Counted from the first letter of the stretch, positions 1 to 7,333 are shown. The stretch: DNA of 12,643 nucleotides from DATDRM01 sp035291705 (GCA_035291705.1 DATDRM010000181.1:1-12643), one strand, 5' to 3'. Program-made: numbers and translations. The notes: generated by a model not told the origin, from the letters alone.

Positions 1-2
1 TT

Positions 3-68
3 CACCCGACGATGCTTTTCCGCCTCGACCAGGCGGTATTCCGGTACTTTTGCCTGGTTGCAAACTAA
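3..68 (+). CDS. Possible C-terminal end of a gene truncated by the window edge
   Basis: An open frame enters from the left edge and stops at TAA (66-68), giving 21 residues that end in RYFCLVAN. Third codon positions are mostly G or C (about 17 of 21), as expected for coding DNA in a genome like this. The closing hydrophobic strand after an RLDQAVFR stretch would suit the last beta strand of a class I methyltransferase, but that is a guess from a very short tail. No function can be assigned. The other frames across this stretch give less gene-like peptides. Confidence 0.3.
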   Translation, partial: HPTMLFRLDQAVFRYFCLVAN

Positions 69-88
69 ATAATTACTGGTGCAAAAGT
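46..88. repeat. 8-bp inverted repeat spanning the left-edge stop codon
   Basis: ACTTTTGC (46-53) is matched perfectly by GCAAAAGT (81-88) with a 27-nt AT-rich loop that contains the TAA at 66-68. A second small hairpin, CCGCCT/AGGCGG, lies just before it (20-25 and 31-36). No T-run follows, so it is not a standard terminator. It could be an RNA processing or 3'-end structure for the upstream gene. The rest of the gap to 228 holds AT-rich TATTAT/TATACG hexamers near 187-195 that could serve as a -10, but no matching -35 was seen. Confidence 0.25.
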
Positions 89-228
89 GCTACCTGCGCC
101 ATCCCGATGGAAGGACGCGGCCGAGGACGGCGGCTTGAGTGAGTTTCGCACCACGATCTACACAGGTCAATACATCCAAACGGCGTTATTATACGAATAT
201 ACATTTATAGGTCCTTCTTTGAGGAATT

Positions 229-696
229 ATGGGCGATTTATTCAAGTATCCCGGATTCTTGGGTACGGAAGCTCCCTTCATATCTGATATTTCGCTGATC
301 CTGATGTTTTTGACGGCGGCGCTGTTCACACTTGGGTGGCGGCTGGCCGTCCTCCGACGCTATACAGCCCATCGCCGGGTGCAAACCTGGGCGGTATTGT
401 TGAACACGGTTGTCGTCTTGATTGTGATGGTCAGCTCCTATGTGATTTTCATCCTGCCTGGTATCCCCGGCAAGCTGGGCGAGGGTTCATACGGGATCAC
501 GACTTTTCATGCTCTCGTTGGATCAGTTAGCTTGATTTTGGGGGTCTACGTTGTCTTAGTGGGAAATGGCCTCTTACCCAAAAACATGCGCTTCACAAAT
601 TACAAGCTCGTCATGCGGGCAGCTTATGCGCTCTATATGTTGGCTACTTTCCTGGGGGTGGTGGTCTATATCGTCGTATTCGTGTATGGTATTTAG
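229..696 (+). CDS. Four-TM membrane protein, DUF420-like
   Basis: This 155-residue protein is almost all membrane: hydrophobic segments lie at about 20-40, 53-75, 92-113 and 130-153, joined by short basic loops (RRYTAHRR, residues 43-50). The layout, with a His after the first helix (H48), a second His opening the third helix (FHALVGS, H94) and a closing YK..MR..Y.LY....GV.VY pattern, resembles DUF420 proteins. Some DUF420 members help assemble cytochrome oxidase, but the last conserved His of that family is not evident, so the match is tentative. The ATG is set by GAGG six bases upstream. It precedes the glycosyltransferase gene by 39 bp on the same strand and may be the first gene of that transcript. 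A heme or quinone role is possible but not shown. Confidence 0.8.
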   Translation: MGDLFKYPGFLGTEAPFISDISLILMFLTAALFTLGWRLAVLRRYTAHRRVQTWAVLLNTVVVLIVMVSSYVIFILPGIPGKLGEGSYGITTFHALVGSVSLILGVYVVLVGNGLLPKNMRFTNYKLVMRAAYALYMLATFLGVVVYIVVFVYGI

Positions 697-735
697 CGAC
701 CTTGGTCAGGATAAGCAGGCAAAGGAACTTCTGCG

Positions 736-2289
736 GTGATCATCCAAACCGTTTTCCTGGTTTTTTCAATTGCGCTCACCCTGCTTTTCTTCCTGTACGG
801 ATTCCATCACTATTACCTGCTCGGTGCAGCCCGCCGGTATAAAACCCCGGGACTGCCGCCAGACTCGATGGCTGGTAAACCTCGGGTAGCCATCCACGTG
901 CCGGTTTACAATGAGAAGTATGTCATTCACAGGCTGGTTTCTGCCTGCGCCAGGATGGCCGAGAACTATGGGATCGATCGGGTGAAGATCGTGATCATTG
1001 ACGACTCAGACGATGAGACGGTCGAAGTGATCGACCAAGAGGTTGCAGACTATCAGGCGAGGCATTTGGAGATCGAAGTCCTGCGCCGCTTTAGCCGGCA
1101 AGGGTATAAGGCCGGCGCTTTGCAGGCGGCGCTTGATCGAACGGAGGAGGAGTTTATCGCCGTCTTCGATGCGGACTTTACCCCGCCGCCAGATTTTCTC
1201 GTGCGCAGTGTTCCTTTTTTTATCCAGAATGAACGGTTGGGCATCATTCAGAGCCGGTGGACTCACATCAACCGCAACTATAATGTATTGACTGGGGCGA
1301 TTGCCATTGGGATCGATGTCCACTTCCTGATCGAGCAGGCCGGGAGATATGCCGCGGGATGTTTGCAGAATTTCAATGGCAGCGGCGGAATCCTCAGGAC
1401 GAAGGCTCTTCTGCAGGCGGGTGGATGGCAAGCGGATACCCTGGCCGAAGACCTGGATGCCAGCTACCGCGTCCAGATAGAGGGCTACCGGGTCCTGTAT
1501 CTGAGAGACCTCTACTGCCCGGGGGAGGTGCCCCCGACCGTTCCCAGCTATAAGAAACAGCAAGGCCGCTGGGCTTGCGGTTCCCTGCGCACAGCGAAGA
1601 AGCTGCTCCCCATTCTCCTGTCCAACCGGGACTTCGGGTTCAAGCAGCGTCTGGAGGCGTTCATTCATTTGACCGCTTATTTAGTCCACCCCCTGATGTT
1701 TACCTCCTTTGTGCTGGCCTGCCTGGCGACTCTGCTGAGGGTGGATGTTTTCCACATCGACCGCATTCTTACCAACCTGCGAAGCAGCGTACACAGCGGG
1801 GCGATCGGCACGGCGGTCTCCCTCTCGCCGCGTTACTTGTTCTGGGGCCTGGCAGGTTTGTTAATCGTGCTGTGCACCATTGCAGCCTGGATCCCTCCAC
1901 TTAGGGTTCTAAAATCGCAGCCTCTTCCCTTGTGGCGAAAATTATCCAGTTTCGGGATCCTGTTCTTCCTGGGGTGCGGAATCAGCCTGAGCAACACTAT
2001 CGAAGCTGGAAAAGCCTTGCTGACGAAGAGAAGTTGGGCTTTCAAGCGGACTCCCAAGTACGCTGTCCAGTATAAAAAAGAGCAATGGCGCGATAAACGC
2101 TACCAGGTGTCGTTGGATTTTGTGTGTATGCTAGAGTTGGTTTCCGTGTGCCTGGGCGGGATTTCAATCGGCTATTCCATTTTGAATTCGAATTTTGGAG
2201 TCCTGTTGATCCTGATCCCCTTTACGGCTGCCTATGCCTTCGTGTTTTCGCTGACCATGCTGCAGAGCCGGCCAGAGCAAGGGGCATAG
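736..2289 (+). CDS. Processive family-2 glycosyltransferase, cellulose/mannan synthase-like
   Basis: This is a GT2 polymerase that would extend a beta-linked glycan from a nucleotide sugar on the cytoplasmic face of the membrane. One N-terminal TM helix (about 4-24) leads into a GT-A domain starting RVAIHVPVYNE (50-60). The full catalytic set is visible: DDSDD (89-93), DAD (145-147), the AEDLD acid motif (237-241) and QQGRW (275-279), the last being the mark of processive enzymes. Several TM segments follow (about 310-335, 367-387, 405-420, 460-480, 486-508). A KRTPKY motif (437-442) recalls CslA-type mannan synthases, so glucan or mannan are both possible products. No PilZ domain is seen. 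The start is a GTG with AGGA upstream. The gene ends 1 bp before the next start, implying translational coupling. Confidence 0.93.
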   Translation: MIIQTVFLVFSIALTLLFFLYGFHHYYLLGAARRYKTPGLPPDSMAGKPRVAIHVPVYNEKYVIHRLVSACARMAENYGIDRVKIVIIDDSDDETVEVIDQEVADYQARHLEIEVLRRFSRQGYKAGALQAALDRTEEEFIAVFDADFTPPPDFLVRSVPFFIQNERLGIIQSRWTHINRNYNVLTGAIAIGIDVHFLIEQAGRYAAGCLQNFNGSGGILRTKALLQAGGWQADTLAEDLDASYRVQIEGYRVLYLRDLYCPGEVPPTVPSYKKQQGRWACGSLRTAKKLLPILLSNRDFGFKQRLEAFIHLTAYLVHPLMFTSFVLACLATLLRVDVFHIDRILTNLRSSVHSGAIGTAVSLSPRYLFWGLAGLLIVLCTIAAWIPPLRVLKSQPLPLWRKLSSFGILFFLGCGISLSNTIEAGKALLTKRSWAFKRTPKYAVQYKKEQWRDKRYQVSLDFVCMLELVSVCLGGISIGYSILNSNFGVLLILIPFTAAYAFVFSLTMLQSRPEQGA

Positions 2290-2310
2290 GATGCTGGGGC
2301 ATAGGATGCG
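2281..2310 (+). repeat. 15-bp tandem duplication across a stop/start junction
   Basis: GGGGCATAGGATGC occurs at 2281-2294 and again at 2296-2309, a period of exactly 15 bp (14 of 15 bases identical). Copy one carries the TAG of the GT2 gene and the ATG of the GT-C gene. Copy two supplies a second in-frame ATG with the same G-rich upstream context. The period is a multiple of three, so the GT-C frame is kept and gains five residues at its start. Confidence 0.9.
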
Positions 2311-3628
2311 TGGCTCCATCTCAATCGGGCGAGTCAACGGGGTCTGGAAGCAACGCTTTACCCGGGACCAGTCTATCCTGCTGCTGAGTGTGCTTCTCCA
2401 ACTTGCCCTGGGGATTCTCTTCGGGCACTCCTACGACATGCGCATCTTTATGGCCACTGGATACCTGGTTGGCAGCGGGCAAAACCCGTACGTCGCTCAG
2501 GATCTCACGGCGGTATTCCAAAATAACTCGTTTCAGGGAATGACCAGCGTGGGTTATCCGCCTCCCTGGCCGCTTGCGCTGGGATTCTTATACCGGATCG
2601 TGTATGCACTGCTGCCCAACCTGATGGTTTACAACCTGGCCATCAAGCTGCCGGTGATCGCGGCCAATATCGGTCTGGCTTACCTGGTGGCTGATATCCT
2701 TAAAAATTTAAGGACGGACGCTGCGGTAATTCGAAAAGCCTGGATCTTTATGTTGCTGTGTCCGTCTGTCCTTTATTTCGGTCCCGCCTGGGGCCAGTTC
2801 GATTCAATTGTCGCCTGGCTGTCGCTTTTATGTCTGGTCAGCCTGGATCGGGGTAGGCCCCTAAGTTCAGCGATCTTGCTTGCCTTAGCGATCGCCTTTA
2901 AGCCGATCGCCCTGCCGTTATTTCCCGTGGCCATCCTCTATCTGCTCGGTAAATCGTTTCGCCAGGCGTTTCGCTATGCGCTCTGGTTTTCTGCCAGCCT
3001 GATCCTGTTCTGCACGCTCCCATTCCTTGTGTGGGGGTGGGACTTAAGCCCAATCCTGCGAGGGTGGAACGCACATTTCACCGTTGCCGGAGGGATGTCG
3101 TTGATGACGTTCTTCGAGCTGCTTAAGGCTACTTATCTACTTCCAGGAGGCTGGTGGCTTTTGGGACTGGCCTGGATGCCGGCGATGGGGATCGCCATTT
3201 ACACGCTGAGGCGCGGCATATTTGGATTCACGGACCTGATGCGGAAAAGCCTGGGGATGATCCTGGTTTTTTATCTCACGCGCAGCTGGTTGTCAGAACC
3301 GAACGTCATCTTGATCCTGCCCCTGGCGCTGATCTTAACTGCGAGCGGAGAGCTCAACAGCCTGGCTTTTAATGCAATCTGGATTCTCCCTCTAGTAATC
3401 ACCATTTTTAATGTCTCGCCGCCCCAGCTGCTCGCACTGAATTTCCCGCAAGCCATGGAGAGGATGTTGAATCTGCTGGAAGAAATGCGCACGTTCAGGT
3501 TAGTTGCGCGGATCGCCTTGGTAATTCCCTGGCACCTGGCGGGGTGGTGGATCGTTGCCACCTGTTTCAAAAGCGCGCCCTCCCAGGTAGATGGGGCGCG
3601 CGGCGATCTGTTGACAAGCCAGGCGTGA
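2291..3628 (+). CDS. GT-C family polyprenyl-phosphate-sugar glycosyltransferase (GT87-like)
   Basis: This polytopic membrane protein (445 residues) has the GT-C plan: a first TM, then a loop with an acidic catalytic-type residue (SYDMRIF, D49), followed by NPY and the GYPPPWP motif (residues 66-94) typical of DUF2029/GT87 and PIG-M-like mannosyltransferases. GPAWGQFDS (164-172) and AIAFKP (200-205) are further family signatures. Roughly ten hydrophobic segments follow. Such enzymes take a sugar from a polyprenyl phosphate donor on the outer face of the membrane. With the GT2 just upstream it may extend or cap the same glycan or glycolipid. Two in-frame ATGs, at 2291 and 2306, lie in a tandem 15-bp duplication. 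The first is used here because it begins 1 bp after the upstream stop, but the second is equally plausible and would remove five residues. Confidence 0.88.
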   Translation: MLGHRMRGSISIGRVNGVWKQRFTRDQSILLLSVLLQLALGILFGHSYDMRIFMATGYLVGSGQNPYVAQDLTAVFQNNSFQGMTSVGYPPPWPLALGFLYRIVYALLPNLMVYNLAIKLPVIAANIGLAYLVADILKNLRTDAAVIRKAWIFMLLCPSVLYFGPAWGQFDSIVAWLSLLCLVSLDRGRPLSSAILLALAIAFKPIALPLFPVAILYLLGKSFRQAFRYALWFSASLILFCTLPFLVWGWDLSPILRGWNAHFTVAGGMSLMTFFELLKATYLLPGGWWLLGLAWMPAMGIAIYTLRRGIFGFTDLMRKSLGMILVFYLTRSWLSEPNVILILPLALILTASGELNSLAFNAIWILPLVITIFNVSPPQLLALNFPQAMERMLNLLEEMRTFRLVARIALVIPWHLAGWWIVATCFKSAPSQVDGARGDLLTSQA

Positions 3629-3642
3629 GGTGGACTGATTTG

Positions 3643-4491
3643 ATGTGTTTGATTATGGACATCAGCATTCCATTATTCTCAGAAATTTGCCTGAAGATCG
3701 GGCCGGTTTCCACAAATGGAGAAAGTTACCCGACTTCCCGATTGCAGAAAGGGCTGATTTTGATCTCCAACGATCAAGAGCTGGCCGAAGAAGGGGTAGG
3801 TTTTGGCGTTCCGGTGCTCAAGCTGGGAGTTAAAACCATCTTTCCGGGAGGGATCGAGCTGGCATGCTCGGAGGAGAGATCATGCCAGGAGATAAAGGCC
3901 ATATTTTTTATGAACCTGGAGGAAAGGCTGACAAGTCAAAGCCTGGGGAGCGTCAAGAGCAGATCGCTCTATTGGATAAAGAACCACCTGGCAGATGTGT
4001 ACCGCCGTTTCCCCCCGGCGCGCGGGCCTTTGACGGCTATATCCAATTCGCTGCGCAGCAGCTTCGGCTGGCAGACCACCTTTGAAGAGGCCGGGTACAA
4101 CTATGCGGTGAAAGTAACCTACACCGTCGATTCCCAGGCCGGGGTCATTGCGGTGGAGGTCGATGCGACTGGCGTACCGGAGGCTGGCGTGACAGAAATG
4201 ATCTTGATGAACGAGCAGGGAGCCTATCACTTTGACACGTATTCGGATTCCAGCGGTTTGCTCCTGCGGGGAGAGGCGATCGGGAGTTGGGATGAAGTGA
4301 CTGCTGAGAGGGCTTCTTTCCTTAGCAGCGCCCATCACCTGGCCTTTACCCTCCAGCAAATCGATGGGGCGCGCCTGTTCCGGGGGAGGGAGCTGATCGG
4401 TTCGCGCCTGGCCTGGTCTGGTTTTGGGTATTGCCTCCCGCCGACCAGCCGGCGATTCGCCTATACCTTGGGCATCGAAAGGCTGGCATGA
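3643..4491 (+). CDS. Conserved-looking soluble protein of unknown function in glycosyltransferase operon
   Basis: I do not recognise this 282-residue protein. It has no signal peptide or TM segment. The N-terminal half contains GLILISNDQELAEEGVGF-type sequence (37-54) followed by GVPVLKLGVKTIFPGG (55-70), short alternating strands and glycines suggesting a beta sandwich or beta-rich sugar-binding or lyase-like fold. Residues 150-245 are also strand-rich (YAVKVTYTV, VIAVEVDATGV, HLAFTLQQ). The ATG is chosen because AGGTGG lies nine bases upstream, overlapping the stop of the GT-C gene 14 bp before. The open frame extends further back to 3544, but only inside that gene. ATG at 3655 is an alternative. 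Its stop overlaps the radical SAM start as ATGA, so it is almost certainly co-translated and part of the same pathway, perhaps binding or processing the glycan. Confidence 0.82.
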   Translation: MCLIMDISIPLFSEICLKIGPVSTNGESYPTSRLQKGLILISNDQELAEEGVGFGVPVLKLGVKTIFPGGIELACSEERSCQEIKAIFFMNLEERLTSQSLGSVKSRSLYWIKNHLADVYRRFPPARGPLTAISNSLRSSFGWQTTFEEAGYNYAVKVTYTVDSQAGVIAVEVDATGVPEAGVTEMILMNEQGAYHFDTYSDSSGLLLRGEAIGSWDEVTAERASFLSSAHHLAFTLQQIDGARLFRGRELIGSRLAWSGFGYCLPPTSRRFAYTLGIERLA

Positions 4492-5861
4492 CTTCCGTCT
4501 TGCTGATTTACCCCTTCTTTAAACCCCGGCGTGACCGGTCGGTCTTCCGGTTCCCTCCTCTCGGTTTGGGGTATATCGCTGCCAGCCTGCAGCAGGCAGG
4601 ACATACTGTACACCTGCTGGACTGTACTTTTATGGAAAGAGACGCGGCGCTGAACCGGGCTCTGGCAACGGGGGCAGAGGTGGTGGGCATCTATTGCATG
4701 GTGACCCTGGTAGAAGATTGCCTGTGGTTTGCCAGGCAACTACGTGGCCGTTGCCGGCTGCTGATCGCCGGCGGCCCTCTGCCTACCTGCGACCCGCTTC
4801 CCTTCCTGGACGACTTCGACGTCGTCGTGCGCGGGGAGGGAGAACAGACGCTGCTCGAGCTGCTGAGCGCCTGGGAGCAAGGAACTGACTGGAGCTGCGT
4901 AGCGGGCATTATCTTTCGCAACCCAGCATTTGCCCGAGAGGCGGGGGAAGCAGTCCATCTTGAGACTGCGGAGCGACCCTTTTATAAGGACCTGGACCGG
5001 CTTCCATTCCCTGCCCGGAGGATGTTCCCAAATGAGAGTTATATTCAATTTGGGAAGAAGAAATACGGTTACTCGATCACCACGGTAATGAGCACGCGTG
5101 GCTGCCCGTTTGACTGCGAGTTTTGCAGCAATGTCGTCTTTGGGGGAACATACCGCGTGCGTTCACCCGGGAGCGTGGTGGATGAGATCGAAGAGGCGCT
5201 GGCGCTGGGATATGACCGCATCGCCTTTGCCGATGACGTCTTCACCTTAAACCGCCGCCGGGTGTTGGCGGTCTGTGCGGAGATCAAGAAAAGAGGACTC
5301 CAATTCAAGTGGGAGTGCTTAGGACGGGTCGATACCCTGGATTACGCCACTGCGGTGGAGATGAAGGCGGCGGGCTGCGCCAGGATTTACTTTGGCATCG
5401 AGTCTGGAAATGACCGCGTCCTGAAGCTGATGAAGAAACAGATCACAACCGCGCAAGCCCACCTTGCGGTGGAAGCCGCCCACCGCGCCGGGCTGGAGGT
5501 AGGTGCCTTCTTCATCCTTTTCTACCCTGGCGAAACTGATGAAACGGTGCTGGACACGTTGCGGTTTGCCACTGCACTGCCCCTGGATTACCTGGGACTT
5601 ACCATGCCATACCCGCTTCCTGGAACGGCGCTCTACGAGCGGGTCAAGGACCAAATTTTCCGCGCCTGGCGACCAGAAGAAAGCCTGCTCTGGAGCCATG
5701 TATTAATCTATGATTCCGAGTTCTCTGAGATTAAGATGTGGTTTGGCATCCTCAAAGGTCATGTCCAGTTTAAAATGAGAAGACGGTTGGGGAAGGCCGC
5801 GCCTCTCTTCCTGAGGCTGTTTGAAAAGCCCAGCGATCTGGTGTTGAGACTCTTGAAGTAG
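4488..5861 (+). CDS. B12-binding-domain radical SAM enzyme (copy 1)
   Basis: This 457-residue protein has an N-terminal Rossmann-type cobalamin-binding domain (about 1-130: LLIYPFF, FPPLGLGYIA, EVVGIYCMV, IAGGPLPT) and a radical SAM domain with the 4Fe-4S motif C206-PFD-C210-EF-C213 after TRG. GIESG (303-307) and FYPGET (345-350) are typical core strands. The loop DCTF (45-48) replaces DxHxxG, so cobalamin would be bound without a lower His ligand, as is common in this class. Such enzymes methylate unreactive carbons or do cyclisations and rearrangements; the substrate cannot be read from sequence. The true start is ATG 4488, overlapping the upstream stop as ATGA with AAAGG just before it. 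An earlier in-frame ATG (4431) lies inside the upstream gene and lacks homologous sequence. It is the last gene of the + strand operon, so a glycan or lipid substrate is inferred. Confidence 0.93.
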   Translation: MTSVLLIYPFFKPRRDRSVFRFPPLGLGYIAASLQQAGHTVHLLDCTFMERDAALNRALATGAEVVGIYCMVTLVEDCLWFARQLRGRCRLLIAGGPLPTCDPLPFLDDFDVVVRGEGEQTLLELLSAWEQGTDWSCVAGIIFRNPAFAREAGEAVHLETAERPFYKDLDRLPFPARRMFPNESYIQFGKKKYGYSITTVMSTRGCPFDCEFCSNVVFGGTYRVRSPGSVVDEIEEALALGYDRIAFADDVFTLNRRRVLAVCAEIKKRGLQFKWECLGRVDTLDYATAVEMKAAGCARIYFGIESGNDRVLKLMKKQITTAQAHLAVEAAHRAGLEVGAFFILFYPGETDETVLDTLRFATALPLDYLGLTMPYPLPGTALYERVKDQIFRAWRPEESLLWSHVLIYDSEFSEIKMWFGILKGHVQFKMRRRLGKAAPLFLRLFEKPSDLVLRLLK

Positions 5862-5865
5862 AACG

Positions 5866-5883
5866 CGCAGAAATGCGATTTTT
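5866..5883 (+). terminator. Weak hairpin/T-run between convergent genes
   Basis: CGCA-GAAA-TGCG (5866-5877), a 4-bp GC stem closed by a GNRA tetraloop, is followed by A and five Ts (5879-5883), five bases after the stop of the + strand operon. It is short for an intrinsic terminator but sits where one is needed, in the 36-bp gap between converging genes. It has no T-run for the opposite direction. Confidence 0.35.
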
Positions 5884-5897
5884 CGATCCGCTCCAGG

Positions 5898-7190
5898 TCA
5901 GATCTTCTTCTCGGCGAAGGCCTGCATGGTCTGCCCAATACGGCGTCTCAGCCAGCGTGGATCGAACTCTGAGGTATAGATAAAGGTTACTTCGTTTTCT
6001 TTATTCCAATCTCTCTCGTCCAGCCCGCTGACGCGGTCGAACAGCCTGGAACCAGGCAGCGGGTAAGGCACATTGAAAGAGATGTAATCGAGGGGGAGAG
6101 TTAGAGCCAGCTGGAAGGTTTTCTCAATCGAAGAAATGGTTTCACCTGGGTAACCGACAATAAAGAAGGCGGCAACTTCGATCCCGGCATTGCGGAAATG
6201 GTGCACAGCGTTGATGCCCTCTGCCACAGAGGCCTTCTTGTTCATCAGCTCCAACGTGACCTGGTCGCCCGTCTCCAGCCCCAGGTAGACGCGCTGGCAG
6301 CCGGCTTGCTTCATCTCAGAGGCGATTTCGGCGGTGATCCCGGTCACGCGGGAGAGACAGCTCCAGCTCATCTGCTGGCGGGCCATGCGCTGGCAGAATC
6401 TGCTCAAGAAGGAATAGTCTAAAGTGAAGTTATCATCCGCGATCCACAGGCTCTTGTAACCCAGGCGGCGGATCTGGTCGATCTCCGCAAAAACCAGCTC
6501 CAAGTCCCGCCGGCGGTAGAGGCCGCCGAACACCGGTCTGGAGCAAAAATCACAATTGAACGGGCACCCAAGAGTAATCATGATCGAGGTGGTCGCCGAG
6601 CCTGTCTTAGCGAGCCATTCCTTTTGATAGGCGGCGTGGTCAAAGTCGCTCCGATCCGGGAGGGGGAAGGAGTTGACCACCTGTGCTTTGTAGTGGACGG
6701 TCGGGTTGTCCACTTGCAGACCGTCATTTTGGATAAAGAGACCAGCGTAGCTGTGCAACGCCAGGTCTGCTAACCCGTGGCGAGAGAGGTTATGGGCGAA
6801 GAAATCCTGGCAAAAGAGGGGAAAGCTCAAATCCGCCTCACCCCGGAACACGGCGTCGAAGTGGCGGCTGTAGCGTTCGGGATAGAGGGTGGGCAAGGGG
6901 CCGCCGGCGACGAGCAGGCTATGGGGGAGATGCGCCCTGACCATTTCGGCGATTCTGAAGGTGTTCCTGCTGAAAGAAACCATGGAGTAAATCCCCACAA
7001 TCTCCGGCTGGTAGGCGATCAAGTCCCTTTGCAGTTGGCGGAAGCTCCCGAAGGTACAGTCAAAGACCCTGGTTTCAATGCGCAGCTGGCGTAGTTGACT
7101 GGTCAGGAAGGCCGCCCCGAGGGGAGGAAAGAGCATCTCCGTCGGCGCCCTGGTGCGAAAATAGGGAAAGACGATTGCCACTCTGGACAT
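5898..7190 (-). CDS. B12-binding-domain radical SAM enzyme (copy 2, paralogue)
   Basis: This 430-residue protein shares its architecture and many motifs with the convergent neighbour at 4488-5861: FPPLG (21-25), FDCTF (43-47), EIVGIYSMV (63-71), VAGGPLPT (94-101), C209-PFN-C213-DF-C216 binding the radical SAM cluster, ADDNFTL (251-257), GLETGD (304-309), GYPGET (346-351), LPLDY (365-369) and VPYPLPGS (374-381). It should bind cobalamin, a 4Fe-4S cluster and SAM. It is transcribed toward copy 1 with a 36-bp gap, so the pair probably arose by inverted duplication or arrived as separate homologues. A modest AAGAGA precedes the ATG, and a TATAAT hexamer lies 21 bases upstream. A methylation or rearrangement in the same pathway as copy 1 is likely but inferred; the substrate is unknown. 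Confidence 0.93.
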   Translation of the reverse strand: MSRVAIVFPYFRTRAPTEMLFPPLGAAFLTSQLRQLRIETRVFDCTFGSFRQLQRDLIAYQPEIVGIYSMVSFSRNTFRIAEMVRAHLPHSLLVAGGPLPTLYPERYSRHFDAVFRGEADLSFPLFCQDFFAHNLSRHGLADLALHSYAGLFIQNDGLQVDNPTVHYKAQVVNSFPLPDRSDFDHAAYQKEWLAKTGSATTSIMITLGCPFNCDFCSRPVFGGLYRRRDLELVFAEIDQIRRLGYKSLWIADDNFTLDYSFLSRFCQRMARQQMSWSCLSRVTGITAEIASEMKQAGCQRVYLGLETGDQVTLELMNKKASVAEGINAVHHFRNAGIEVAAFFIVGYPGETISSIEKTFQLALTLPLDYISFNVPYPLPGSRLFDRVSGLDERDWNKENEVTFIYTSEFDPRWLRRRIGQTMQAFAEKKI

Positions 7191-7211
7191 TTTGTTCTCT
7201 TATACCAATAA

Positions 7212-7222
7212 ATTATACGTAT
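7212..7222 (-). promoter_or_regulatory. Candidate -10 box for the second radical SAM gene
   Basis: On the minus strand a perfect TATAAT reads from 7217 to 7212, 21 bases before the ATG, which would give a very short leader. The hexamer 17 bp upstream (AATCCG) is a poor -35, so an activator or another sigma factor would be needed. An 8-bp palindrome ATACGTAT (7215-7222) overlaps it and could be a regulator half-site. Confidence 0.3.
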
Positions 7223-7232
7223 TTGATAGGGA

Positions 7233-7259
7233 CACGGATTACACAGATTTCACTGATTT
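7233..7259. repeat. Three 9-bp tandem units, CACNGATTW
   Basis: CACGGATTA (7233-7241), CACAGATTT (7242-7250) and CACTGATTT (7251-7259) follow each other without gaps. The varying position (base 4) and the A/T at base 9 give a degenerate array. From memory, similar CACGGATTT-type arrays turn up in intergenic DNA of various environmental bacteria, but their role is not known to me. Confidence 0.75.
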
Positions 7260-7263
7260 ACTC

Positions 7264-7333
7264 TTTGACAATCATTTTGCGCGGTCCACAAAGTCCGACA
7301 AGCTTTTGACAATCATTTTGCATGGCCCACAAA
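7264..7333. repeat. Two 29-bp imperfect direct repeats each starting with a TTGACA box
   Basis: The units are 7264-7292 and 7305-7333 (period 41 bp), with 26 of 29 bases identical. Each opens with TTTGACAATCATTTTGC and closes with GGYCCACAAA. Each contains a consensus -35 hexamer (TTGACA at 7265 and 7306), but no good -10 lies 16-18 bp downstream of either. They may instead be paired binding sites for a regulator of one or both divergent genes, or remnants of a small repeat element. Confidence 0.85.

Noticed and set aside
1006..1668. Long antisense open frame (220 codons) inside the GT2 gene
   Set aside because: It lies wholly opposite a gene with all catalytic motifs intact, has no recognisable domain, and reflects GC-rich codon bias.
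3544..3642. Upstream extension of the unknown protein gene into the GT-C gene
   Set aside because: It overlaps 85 bp of a real coding end. A good Shine-Dalgarno (AGGTGG) supports the later start at 3643.
4431..4487. Upstream extension of the first radical SAM gene
   Set aside because: The family N-terminus (LLIYPFF) begins right after ATG 4488, which forms an ATGA overlap with AAAGG before it.
5319..5699. Antisense frame (126 codons) in the first radical SAM gene
   Set aside because: It is opposite the conserved radical SAM core and has no start signal or family features.
7265..7311. Standard sigma-70 promoters built on the two TTGACA boxes
   Set aside because: No acceptable -10 hexamer lies 16-18 bp downstream of either box, so they are listed only as repeats.
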